Assembly: GCA_021234155.1 (NCBI GenBank)
Contig: JAJEKV010000049.1
Coordinates: forward strand, 4,309,487 to 4,373,486
DNA: 64,000 bases
Source of the DNA: Isoetes taiwanensis
Lineage: Eukaryota; Streptophyta; Lycopodiopsida; Isoetales; Isoetaceae
Direction: 5' to 3'
Below, piece after piece: positions 42,966 through 53,078 of the stretch (its first letter is position 1; every line of letters starts with the position of its first letter). A model generated the notes under the pieces. The model saw only the letters and a program-made list of their open reading frames with translations. It searched no databases and was not told the DNA's origin. The position numbers and the translations under genes were made by a program.

Positions 42966-43338
42966 ATCCTAATCGTCCTCTATCCAGAAGACAATTGTTA
43001 AACGCCATGCTTTGCACTCCCATGTGCCGGAATGCTCAGCAGCAGCCCAAATCGGGCCATTTAGATCGAAACAGGCCTTCAATGCTACCGATTTTTGCAG
43101 AGTTTTTTGCAATACACGGATGCAAGAGCGGCAGCAGTCCATGCCATAGAGAAATTTGGAGCAGAGTAGTCGATGAGCCTGGCTACAAAGAGAAAGCTTA
43201 CAAAAGGGGCTTGCCAAGCATTTGGGTGCCATGAAATGATCCTTTCGTTATTTTGCGCTCGGCATTTATGAGGCAACATTTATGCGGCTGAGTTGTCCGC
43301 ATTTATGAGGCAACATTTATGAGGTTAAAACCATTGAC

Positions 43339-43833
43339 CTACCACGTGTCAATGAAAGCCGATCTGTCTGTCTTCTGTCTGGAGGTGAAAGATCTCAAGA
43401 ATACTAACCGTGCATAAGAATCGCCACATACGAGTAGATTGCCCATCCAACCCACTATGAAATGAATCAGTAGAAAAATCAGTAGCCTTTTCGCAGCTGT
43501 AAAAGCATCAGTAGAATGCTGCCTAACACAGAGCTGCAAAATCTGAGCCCAACCATGAACGTAACTAGTTGTCACATAGTTTGGTGGCAAAAGCCTCTGC
43601 AATGCCAAAGAATACGGCTGCAAAACCTTCACTGCAAGCACTGCCGATTCATGACGAGCTGTGCTTAACTGCGAGATCTCCCTGTCTACCTCACGACAAT
43701 GCATTTGCGTTGGCTCGGGAACAATTGTTAGTGGTACACCTGCCGCAAGAACGGCAGATATTAAAGATACAGCCTCTGGAGAACCTGCTAGCTGCCCACT
43801 TGCATGGCCTTCTGGGATAGACCCATTTCGCAA
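43339..43833 (-). CDS. Hypothetical protein, possible membrane segment
   Basis: A 164-codon minus-strand frame whose middle (EVDREISQLSTARHESAVLA, QPYSLALQRLLPPNYVTTSY) looks like conserved globular protein and whose C-terminal part (AAKRLLIFLLIHFIVGWMGN) looks membrane-inserting. Frames further upstream on the same strand (44188-43946) may be another exon. I do not recognise a family. Composition and lack of repeats make it more gene-like than most frames here, but start and end may be set by unseen splice sites. Confidence 0.4.
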   Translation of the reverse strand: MRNGSIPEGHASGQLAGSPEAVSLISAVLAAGVPLTIVPEPTQMHCREVDREISQLSTARHESAVLAVKVLQPYSLALQRLLPPNYVTTSYVHGWAQILQLCVRQHSTDAFTAAKRLLIFLLIHFIVGWMGNLLVCGDSYARLVFLRSFTSRQKTDRSAFIDTW

Positions 43834-44229
43834 GGCATCAAGTACTCTAGTGTGATTCAGAGTTTAGAGAAACAGGGCAGTGATATATGTCTAAAAATAC
43901 CAGAGCCAACTGAACATCTTCTTCTCTTGCATTTCGGTTCTCAAATCATTCATTTCCCTTGCATTTCTTCTCTTGCATAGTATTGAAGAAACAGCAGTTG
44001 TTGGAGCTGAAGCAGCTCAGCAACGAATTAGAAGCAAACGGACCCTTGGTATGGCCATAGCTCCTCTGTACTGGGCGCCCAACTTTACATTCTAAAAAAA
44101 AATCCTCTGTTTGCTCTAATAAAAAACCCTCTTTGTATCTATTTCGAACTTTTAGGCCATGCATTCCTATGCCAATTTCCGCAGCCATGGCCTGCCATAT
44201 TCTTCCTATCTGAGCTGCCCGCTGCTACA

Positions 44230-44930
44230 AAACGTTTGTTAGGCTGGAAATCAAAGGGTTAAGCCCATCGGGCTGGAATAAGAAAATTAAAACTGTAGTG
44301 TAGTTTACAGGAAAGAATGGAAAGCCAAATAGAAGGGAGATGAAGAAGATTGTAGATTAAATGTAGCAACTCCGCAAAAGCCTCAGAAACTATATGTAGG
44401 CCCGGATTAGTCCATGGAGCAGCAAAACCAAAAGCCCAAAGATTGCTTCAAGTTTTGAATGATCGAGCCTGTGCAGTGATCTAAAGCTCTGAAATCAACA
44501 TGCAACATGCCTACGCATCGAAACAAGGACTAACGGCTCCAAAATAACAATCCGGAACAGCAAGAGCACGATCCCCACATAAAAGACAATTCTTCCAATA
44601 TAACAATCCGGAACAGCAAGAGCACGATCCCCACATAAAAAAAAAAATTCTTCCAATATTAAAAAGGAAAGTGAACCCATTAAAGAGGAAAGTTTCCAGG
44701 AAAGTGAGCCAATAGGTGCACCATCATTGTGAGGTGCCTGACTGCATGCAATAGATGTGACAACTTGCTACAGGTCATTATTGTTTCACATTATTAAAAT
44801 CACTTTATATATCACGTAGATACCGTAGATACCAGATAATGTGCATATCATGTAAAGATTGGATTTAAGATATTTGCATGTGCTCTCGTGTTGTCTTAGG
44901 TTTACAAAAACGTGCACATATTGTTGGCAT
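44230..44930. repeat. Non-coding region with a ~63-bp tandem duplication
   Basis: Bases about 44545-44610 and 44608-44672 repeat the same unit: AACAATCCGGAACAGCAAG, AGCACGATCCCCACATAAAA, then AATTCTTCCAATAT, with only an A-run length change. The rest of the interval shows no gene. Confidence 0.85.
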
Positions 44931-44931
44931 A

Positions 44932-45564
44932 TAAATATAAGGCATCCTCAAGCGCTCGAACACAACTCGAACTCCTCTAGGCGCTTAACTTCGCGCTGCT
45001 CTTAGTTCTAAGGTAATACTTTGTAGTCTTTTTCCTGCTTCTTGCATTCTATATTTCTCATTCCCTTCTCTCAATCATTCTATAAATATATTATATCTCT
45101 CCATTAAGATCTACACTAATATTTCATAACACTACTACCACTTACTTCGAATCCTTTACGAAGTTTAAATTATTTGAATATTCCTTGCTCTATGAGTTAA
45201 TATTGTCTGGTAATTTCAGATGGGCAAGCCATTGCCGGAGGCCGTGGTTATGATGACCTCTAAGATTAAAAAATTTCTATATGTAACGATTAAAGTAAAA
45301 GGAGATGAGTTATACCATGTGGAATATGGTTGGATACATGGATCCTCGGAGTTTCTGTTTGATACTTTAGCTGTGGAACGTTTTCTGCCTAGCTCCTTAC
45401 TCAACAAACTAGAAGTAATCGAAACAAATTACCCTTTAGGCGCCATATCCTATTATCTTGAGAAGTACATGGGTTGTGGCTTCATTAGTCCCGCAGGTAT
45501 CTTCAGAGTGGAGACTGAAATGGTGGATGGTAGGATTGAAATTGGGACATTCAGTGACATCTAA
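44932..45564 (+). CDS. Small intron-containing gene, 114-residue product
   Basis: ATAAATATAAGG at 44931 is a TATA-like box. A short leader ends in TAAG|GTAATA at about 45012 and an intron runs to the TTTCAG before 45220, where the ATG directly follows the acceptor. The 114-codon frame reads MGKPLPEAVVMMTSKIKKFL, VTIKVKGDELYHVEYGWIHG, then a TFSDI end. No domain recognised; it is soluble in character with no signal peptide. It lies just upstream of the Helitron Rep half and has the same sense, so it could be an extra Helitron gene or a host gene. Exon structure is inferred from splice-site motifs. Confidence 0.5.
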
Positions 45565-46279
45565 TCCCATAGTTAGTAATTGAACAAACTTGGATTATCG
45601 AATTTACCTCTGTTTAATTTAATATCGATGTTAACATCTACATACGATAACTAGATGATAATGCCACTGCCATGGACATATTATAGGATACTTTTTCCTT
45701 GCGAGACGTAATATGCTCTCAATATGTTTCCGTTATAATAAACTCGCTGTGTAAGGCATAATATACTATTGACACTGCTATGGACATATTATAAGATAAT
45801 TTTTCATTGCGAGTCATTATATGCTCTCGATATATTTTCGTTACAATAAACTCATTACATATGGTATGTACTATGGGATAATTAGATAATTATGCTATTG
45901 CTATGGACATCTTATGAGTTAATCGTGCCATTACTATGGACATCTTATAAGATACATTTTTTTTTAGGCGTAATATGCTATCAATATAATTCCATCACAA
46001 TAAACTCGTTATATAAGGTATATGTTGTGAGCCGAATTGTGAATTACGCCATGTATCTAATGCTACGTACTAGATGGATGTGATATTTAGATGCTATGAA
46101 TTATGAGTTGTGTCATAGAATGCATGATGATGAACTGCGTTAATAATGCAATTCCTTTGATCCTAACTACAGGCTCCCAATCTCATTGCTATCTACCCGA
46201 GGGAAGGTATTCTTGGACGAGGCAAACATGTAAGTCTTCTTCTACATCATTGCTCGTCGCAGTAGAATTTGCATTGAAT
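45565..46279. other. AT-rich spacer with imperfect repeats
   Basis: Phrases such as CTATGGACATATTATAAGATA and CGTTATAATAAACTCGCTG recur three to four times between 45670 and 46020, forming a degenerate ~120-bp tandem repeat. No gene. The last ~60 bp before 46280 look like an intron end (CATTGCTCGTCGCAG). Confidence 0.6.
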
Positions 46280-48874
46280 ATGGATGATAACACATCGAGC
46301 CCAACTGAGAACCACATAGAATCGAGAAGGATAGGACGGTATGCAAATTTGCGAGCAGTGGCAAGAGATCGTGCTAGACGGCGTCTAGCTGGACAGATAG
46401 GAGAGATCCCTCGTGCTCTACCGATAATAGATTATAGGGAGAGGAATCAACAGCTGGAACGTGAGCGGCATGCAAGCTTGAGTGATGCTGCTCGAGAGGT
46501 GGTACGTGAGAGAGCGAGACGACAACCAAGACAACGTCAACCTAGGGGGGATAGCGAATCAGACATAGCTCCTTTACATACAAATGGACTTAGAGTGAAC
46601 GAATTTGCCCCAAGTGCAAATGTTCCATCTGCTAGTGGAAGCGAACTACTTGAGGAGTCACCGATAGTTGGAGGTGAGCAGAATGCATACAACTCGAACT
46701 GGTATGCTAGATTGAGTGAGGAAGGTAGGGAGGAAGTACGTCGTAGGCGAAGGGAACGGTATGCAAATTTACGTGAATCCTCCTTCGCCACTGGAGTTAG
46801 GATAAGTGACTCTGTTCCAAACCTGGCGCCTATATTTGAAAGGGAGTTACACGAGGGGTCGCCGGTAGTTGGAGGCCAACAGAGTACGTATAGATCAGGA
46901 TGGTATGCTAGCTTGAGTGAGGAAGGCAGGGATGATATACGACGTAGACAAATAGAGCGGTATAGAAATTTGCGTGAAGCTGCTCGAGATGTAGCTCGTG
47001 CTAGGAGTGGACATCAAGCAGGACAACCTCAACCTGAAATGGTAAACGTGCATGGAGATGGAACAAAAAGAACTGTTCCAACCCTAAACGGGTTAACGAC
47101 CAATGAAAACCAACTGGTCAATGACTCATTGACAATTGCGGGTGATAATAACACGTACAGAGCAGGGTGGTATGCAAGGTTGACTGAGGAGGACAGAGAT
47201 GAAATACGCCATAGACGAAGAGAGCATTATGCGAACTTGCCTGATGAAGAAAGAAATCATATACGTCTAATAGCCAGAGAACGTCACACAAATATCGCTG
47301 CTGCAGGCACGACATCTAACTATATCGACATGCAAGCAGGTAGTGTGGAGGACGACTCAGTGTCAAGGGTGCTTGCACATTGGCAGGCTCGTGCACAACA
47401 TATGAGAACAGCAATTAATCGAACGTTCACGATGTGCACATGGAATAAACGATGCACATATTGCCATATTCCATTGTTGAACGTTGAACAAAATGGGTTT
47501 TGTTGTAACAAGGGAAAGTGGTTGCTCCCGCCGTTACCTTCCTTGCCTGATGCATTGGTTAACTTATACAATATGCCGGGTTTTAATGGAGTATGTAGAA
47601 AGATAAATAGACTATTTTGCTTCAGCGTGCTTGGAGTTGATGGAGAGTTTGTGAACTTGGACTTTCCTTCATCGGTGACGATCACGGGCCGTACGTATCA
47701 TCGGTTGCTTCCAACAAGAGATACTGGAAATCCCATACACTGGTATATATATGATGATTCACAACGTTATGTGCAAGCAGGACTTCAGGGTGTGCCCTTT
47801 CAGTGGGTTGCAACCATTGGTTCAATCCTTGATCGAGCAAATCCATTTATTAGACATCTTCGAACTATGGGGAGTGTGCATATGCCTTCAGCATATATTA
47901 CAGTCGAAGGAATAATTGAGAGCGATGAAATAGCGGCAATTGCAGAGGTCGGCAATACTGCTGATATTGCATCCCGAGTTGCGGGCTTTTGGGGTCGAAA
48001 TGCGGGTGAACCGACTTTTATGAATATTCTTGATCCCATGTATGAACCTTTGCAATATCCCTTACTCTTTTCGCATGGTACACCAGGGTGGGGTCTCAGG
48101 AATGAATATGGTCTCACCCAACTACAATGGTATAGAGCAAGAATCTTGCATGATGATAGGTTCCTTCAGCTAGGCCGCTTATGTGGGGAGTATCTCGTTG
48201 ATATGTATTCAAGGGTTGAGGACGCACGACTAAATTACTTTAGGACTTCCGCCTTCAGGAATAGGAGAATTCAATATGATGAGGATTACTCTGAGCGAGA
48301 AAATGACAATCAAAATGATGTTATCCTTCCTTCGTCCTTCTTGGGTTGCCAGAGGTGGTGCTCTGTACAGGTTGCTGATGCATTGGCACTGTCTAGATCA
48401 AAAGGCCGGCCAACTTTATTCGTTACGATGACAACTAACACGGATTGGCCAGAAATAAGGGCTGCCCTTGGGCCTGGACAAAATGCTTCTGATATACCTA
48501 TGACTGTTGTCCGATGTTTTCATGGAAGGTTGCAACGCCTAAAAGAATTGTTGCATAAATTCTTTCATCGCGTATCGTATGTGATAACGGTAGTAGAGTT
48601 TCAGAAGCGAGGACTACCGCATTCGCATCTTGTGTTACGTACTGAACCAGATATACCAATAGAGTGTGTTGATGAAATTATATCTGCAGAACTACCAAGT
48701 GATCCGGTTATTCGAGCACAAGTCCAAAAATTTATGATTCATAGACATTCTAATAGGTGCTCCCCACGTGGTGCTTCTTGCTGCTATAACTATCCAAAAC
48801 TAGTTAATCCAACGACACATCTTGACTCGAAAGGGTACGTGCAATACAGGAGGAGGAGTGTAGATGACGCGTGA
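46280..48874 (+). pseudogene. Helitron Rep/helicase protein, N-terminal half
   Basis: The frame is open from 46103, but the Met at 46280 (MDDNTSSPTENHIESRR) follows a splice-like CGTCGCAG and is preferred. Residues ~70-400 (counted from 46103) hold repeated basic helices, three clear copies starting WYARLSEEGREEVRRRRRER, WYASLSEEGRDDIRRRQIER and WYARLTEEDRDEIRHRRREH. Then follow the Helitron-like N domain (MCTWNKRCTYCHIPLLNVEQ; MYEPLQYPLLFSHGTPGWG) and the Rep start with the HUH motif in EFQKRGLPHSHLVLRTEP (His840, His842). The protein is cut at 48874, before the catalytic tyrosines and the helicase, at the edge of an inverted duplication. Rep nicks and joins DNA in rolling-circle transposition. 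Confidence 0.95.
48530..48873. repeat. ~344-bp inverted duplication, copy 1
   Basis: This plus-strand segment (TTGCAACGCC ... GATGACGCGTG), encoding the HUH region, is repeated in reverse orientation at 55579-55922. All stretches compared by eye are identical, which dates the rearrangement as recent. Confidence 0.92.
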
Positions 48875-48989
48875 ATCTTATGGTAGCTTAAACCAGTAGC
48901 TGCCAATATATTTTTTATTTCAGTGCGACTTTTGGGCATAGTGTTCCCTTGTGGGAGTATTTTCTCTTGCAATAACCTGTATAAAACAG

Positions 48990-50850
48990 ACCTTTACGTA
49001 TACATTCAACTACAAATTCAATAAGTCAAGTGATTGCAATTGTACTTACTCTAACAAAGCCGTAACACTGGCATTGCTCCATTTGAATTTGGCTTGAAGG
49101 TTTAATATCAATAAAGATGTCGTCAATCTAGATATGCTTGCACCTGGATATAATGCTTTATGCGCCTCCTCCAATAAAACGTGATCTTCATGACCATCGT
49201 TAGGAGTATTTATATCGTCATCTAGGTCGTTGTCGAAGATTGGGCCAAATGCATCTAACATGTCGGCTATGGGTTCTTCAACTTCCATGAAGTCGTCCAT
49301 AGGGGCATTGTCATCATCTTCATCATCGTATTCCTGTTCATCTTCATCATTGTACTCTTCATTATGCGTTGTGCCCATGTTTGTACCATACTGCTCAATG
49401 TATTCTAATTCTGCTATCCGCAATGACTTTTGATGTCGCCAATTCAGTACGCTTGGATGTGGTCTTATATCCACTTGCCTACCCTGCACGCCGATTAAAA
49501 CTAAATATATCGTGATTGATACATACATTGAGAGCCCGTGTTTGTTAAATTTTAAGCATTTAATAACGAACGAAATATAAAATTTTATGTCATAATCAAA
49601 GCATATATTGAAGATATAATACACATTTATCTTCAATATGTGCAATCTCATTCCAAGAGAAGAAGAAGAAGAATTCGAAGAAGAAGAAGAAAAATGGTGC
49701 ATTCCGACAAAAATTATATGAGTAATTTGAGTACATCATCAAAGGACCTCCGGTATTGGTCTACCGTATTCATATTCAATGAACAATTCATCACCAATAC
49801 ACAAAGTTTTTATAGCATAAACCATGATATATCTCCCGTCAATTTTACGGCTAAAAAATCTTCTTGGTCTTTGTTTGCCTCGACAAATTCACAATTGGTA
49901 GCTTCAGGATTCTCGATAGAGCTATTAATAAAAGCAGCAAGGTTTCCATGCAACTGAGGACGACCATCAATATATGTGAAGCTTGCGTAGTCACTGGGCT
50001 TGGATATTGTTCGTGCATTTGAATTTAGGCCATAGATGAGCATGCGCCACTGATGCTTACTCAATTTATGCCAAGTGTCCGAAGTTATATTCGGGACCTA
50101 CATATGGCATTAAAGGAACAAATGTACCATCTTTGACTTTCACACTAGTCATAATATATAATCCTGTGCCAGCACCGGGACCCGACTATTTTAATCATGT
50201 AACGCCTACCCCAATATGTAAATTGCTCCCCCATAAATAATTGGCTTGCCTCTAGGCCATGCATTGAATTTCTTACGATCTTTATCTCAGAAAAATTTTG
50301 GACCAAATGGACTAGTGAAGGTGGAAGATTATTTTCTTCGACATGATCTAGTACATTCCAATTTTGATGAACATTGTCATTCCCTCCAATCTTGGCAACG
50401 GCCATTGCACGACGAATTCTATCACGTAATGGGATACTCTTTGAGGAAGTTGATGGCTTCTTTTTGTAGGGTTTTCTATGAACGCATTCATAGTATCAAC
50501 ATCATCTACTTCCAATGACAACATAACCCCAAAATCTATATACTGCTCCGAGCTCACTTCATTCTCAATTTCTTCCTAACAAAATACAAGCAAACTAAGT
50601 TAAGACATCGATTCAAGTACATGAGAGTAGTTGATTATCGTTCATAAGATTCGTGTATTATACCTCGTTGGAATACCCCACATGTAATGGTCCGAGAGCA
50701 CTGGATTTGTCGGCATTCACCATATTTCTCAACATGGTCGAGGACAGTCTTTCTCATCCGTTTTATTTGTCCTTTGCACATCGAACAATTGCAATATAAC
50801 CGCTCTGTCAAGTACAACTGCAAAAAAAAAAGTAACATCAAGATATAAAG
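48990..50850 (-). pseudogene. CACTA (tnp2-type) transposase N-terminal exons
   Basis: Minus-strand exons run from 50841 down to 49046. The first (50841-50635) has NCSMCKGQIKRMRKTVLDHV, like the N-terminal Cys pair and K-D-V-x-x-H-L pattern of tnp2 transposases. The last (49480-49047) has MEVEEPIADMLDAFGP and LLEEAHKALYPGASISRLTT followed by KWSNASVTALLE, matching the tnp2 acidic linker and the conserved W-S-N-x-S-x-x-x-L-L block; it ends at a clean donor LLEG|GTAAGT-like site (TAGAGTAAGTAC). A middle frame (50064-49810) with GNLAAFINSSIENPEATNCE faintly recalls a SET domain. The catalytic core is absent because the element is cut at ~48875. Confidence 0.7.
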
Positions 50851-51207
50851 TTAACTAATCATTCGAAACATGTTTATGGTACATACATCGGCGGCATTCA
50901 TTTCATGCACACCACCCCACCTCTAGGAAGACTAGGTCCACGGGTCTAATTGGACTATTTGTGGCAATTGTTGGGGTAACATTCTTGCGCAAGTCGCCAT
51001 GTAACTTTCTCAAAGCTTTCTGTCTCACTTTACGTTCAAATTCCTTCTGACGTTCGTCCATGTTGTTTTTCTAGTAAACAATAAAAATATTAATAAAAAC
51101 CATGTAATAATATAATAATTATAAATATCCATGTTTTTTTTCATGATTTTATCAAATGTTTATTCTTAAGATTGATTCATACAACGCTTATGATATTTAG
51201 AAAGCAT

Positions 51208-51420
51208 TTGATTGAAGGGTGCCTCGAACCCGATACATCTAGTCCTCTCCATTTGAAATGGAGTCGACCAAGCACCTTTATATTCACGCAACCTTTCAAA
51301 TCTTTTTGTAATCTATGAAGATTGAAACTTCGCTCGAGGTGCATAAACCCGATACATTTAGTCTTCTCCATTAGGGATGGAACCGACCAATTACCTTGAT
51401 CATGCATCCCTCAAGTTTTA
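51208..51420. repeat. Two-copy ~110-bp direct repeat inside the CACTA remnant
   Basis: ACCCGATACATCTAGTCCTC with CCATTTGAAATGGAGTCGAC at about 51228-51270 recurs as ACCCGATACATTTAGTCTTC with CCATTAGGGATGGAACCGAC at about 51348-51388. Confidence 0.75.
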
Positions 51421-51589
51421 ACATACTTTCAAGATTCAATCTTCTAATCTATTAGCATTTGGAGGTGTTTAACTCTAACACAAAGATTAAAGCAGAGATC
51501 TTACCTTTATGAAGACCCACGGCAAAAAAAATCCAAACAAACGAAAGTGAAAATAACAAGTAAATAACCCGAGCGGCGGTTCCCGCCAT

Positions 51590-52800
51590 ATGTGACGCCG
51601 TTTATCGACGCCCCGGTGACGCCGCTTAACGACGCCTTAAGCCGACGCCGACCGACACCTAGGCATGCCACATCAGCTTTGCGCCGCCTCGATGCCCCTC
51701 ATATGCCACGCCGATGATCATGACGCCGCTTAACGACGCCAAATGATCATAACGCCGTTAAACGACTAACCGTGGATTGTTTAACATAACGTAAACAACA
51801 TACAATACAAATAACACAAATAAATAAAAAATACCGATTGTTCCCATTCATAAAATAAGCTTATACAACGACAACACAAATAGATAAAAAACTTATTGTT
51901 TCCATTCATAAAAAAGCTTATACATTACTTATGTCCATCCCGAGGACGCGTGATGTTTGATGCAACCATTTGCATCATTATCCGCACCATTAATGTCGTT
52001 TTCTCTTTGTTTGACTCGGTGAGCCATTCTACAGTCGTTCTCGCATGGAACGCCAGATGTTAGTGCAATCGAAGCTCCTTTTCACTCATCTTTGCCACGA
52101 TGGTGAAGGGAGGGTTCTCGCCGGGAGAAGCTGGGGGGGTTGGCCGGAGTTGTCTTCCCTGGAGGAGGAGGATTACCGCTAGAAGGAACATATCGGGAAG
52201 GTGGTCTTCAACCCGCAGGACCATTATAGCAAGATAGGGAAGAACACTCAAAAATAAGAATAACAAAGAAGCTATCGATGGATCCACTTATAACGTGGAT
52301 GTAGGGTTAGGGTTAGGTTAGGTTTTTATTTGGCAAAAAAAAAAAAAAATTCTTCGCGGTGACGCCGTTAAACGACGCTTAAGCCGACGTCTTGACACGC
52401 AGGCAGGCAGCCAGTTTGGCACCAAAGCACCATGCCACGCAGCAGACGCGGACACGCCGGCGCCAGCGACGCCGCTCAACGACGGCACGCCGGGCGCTGT
52501 TTTGACACGCAGGCCGCCGCCTTTGGCAACCGCCCATTTCCACGCATGACGCGGGCGACGCCAGCCTTCGTGGAAACGCCGTTGAACGACGCGTTTAGCC
52601 GACGTGGTTTGACACGGCCCGCCGCTTTGGCAGCAGCATTCCATGCCACGCAGTGGCCGCACATCGCCACCCGATGACCGTCGTTGAACGACGTCGAAAC
52701 GACGTTGTCGTCGTTGAACGACGATGTCGTTGATCAACGACGACGGTCCGGCGTTCATCGACGACGCGACGTCGTTGGACGTCGACGATCCCTTGTAGTG
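51590..52800 (-). mobile_element. CACTA 5' terminus and subterminal repeat array
   Basis: Read on the minus strand from 52800 the sequence begins CACTACAAGGGATCGTCGAC, the diagnostic CACTA terminus. The first ~470 bp and a second block at 51590-51775 are packed with a near-palindromic motif of consensus GACGCCGYTDAACGACGCC (e.g. 51613, 51721, 52363, 52469, 52570, 52708), the usual form of subterminal transposase-binding sites. An AT-rich part with GGGTTAGGGTTAGG (52300-52318) separates the blocks. The transposase exons on the same strand follow at 50841-49046. No opposite CACTA terminus was found, so the 3' part is missing. Confidence 0.85.
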
Positions 52801-53078
52801 GAAGTACCTTATTTGAAATCCAGTTAATTTATTACTCACGTGCTTAACCTGTAACTAAAATGCAGAAAACATGTTTGTGATACATGTGGATGGGAGGGGG
52901 GGAGGGGTCCACCTTACCTGAAGTCTAGTTCTCCATCATTCTCTTGTGGAAGGGTAACGAGGGAGTTACATGCAACAACCACTTGCTGCGGTGGTGGAAA
53001 TTCCTTCAAATTTGTTAGCAAGGTAACGCACATCAATGATAGATGTATGACATGCTAGAGAAAATGTACCTTTTTTTA
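52801..53078. other. Flank between CACTA terminus and Helitron helicase
   Basis: Probably Helitron 3' non-coding DNA on the minus strand. No hairpin-CTRR Helitron end could be fixed with confidence. The three bases after the CACTA end are GAA. Confidence 0.35.

Noticed and set aside
49640-49957. Plus-strand 105-codon frame starting with an Arg-rich run
   Set aside because: The Arg run is a GAA/AAG-type microsatellite; the minus strand carries the CACTA exons.
49810-50064. SET-domain call within the CACTA remnant
   Set aside because: Only a weak N-L-x-x-F-I-N-S and N-C pattern is present; kept as a remark, not as a feature.
52300-52320. Telomere-like GGGTTAGGGTTAGG
   Set aside because: Only two to three units inside CACTA DNA; also similar CCCTAAACCC words in the LTR. 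Too short to be an interstitial telomere.
52318-52839. 173-codon minus-strand open frame
   Set aside because: It lies in the CACTA subterminal repeat array; low stop density reflects GC-rich repeats.
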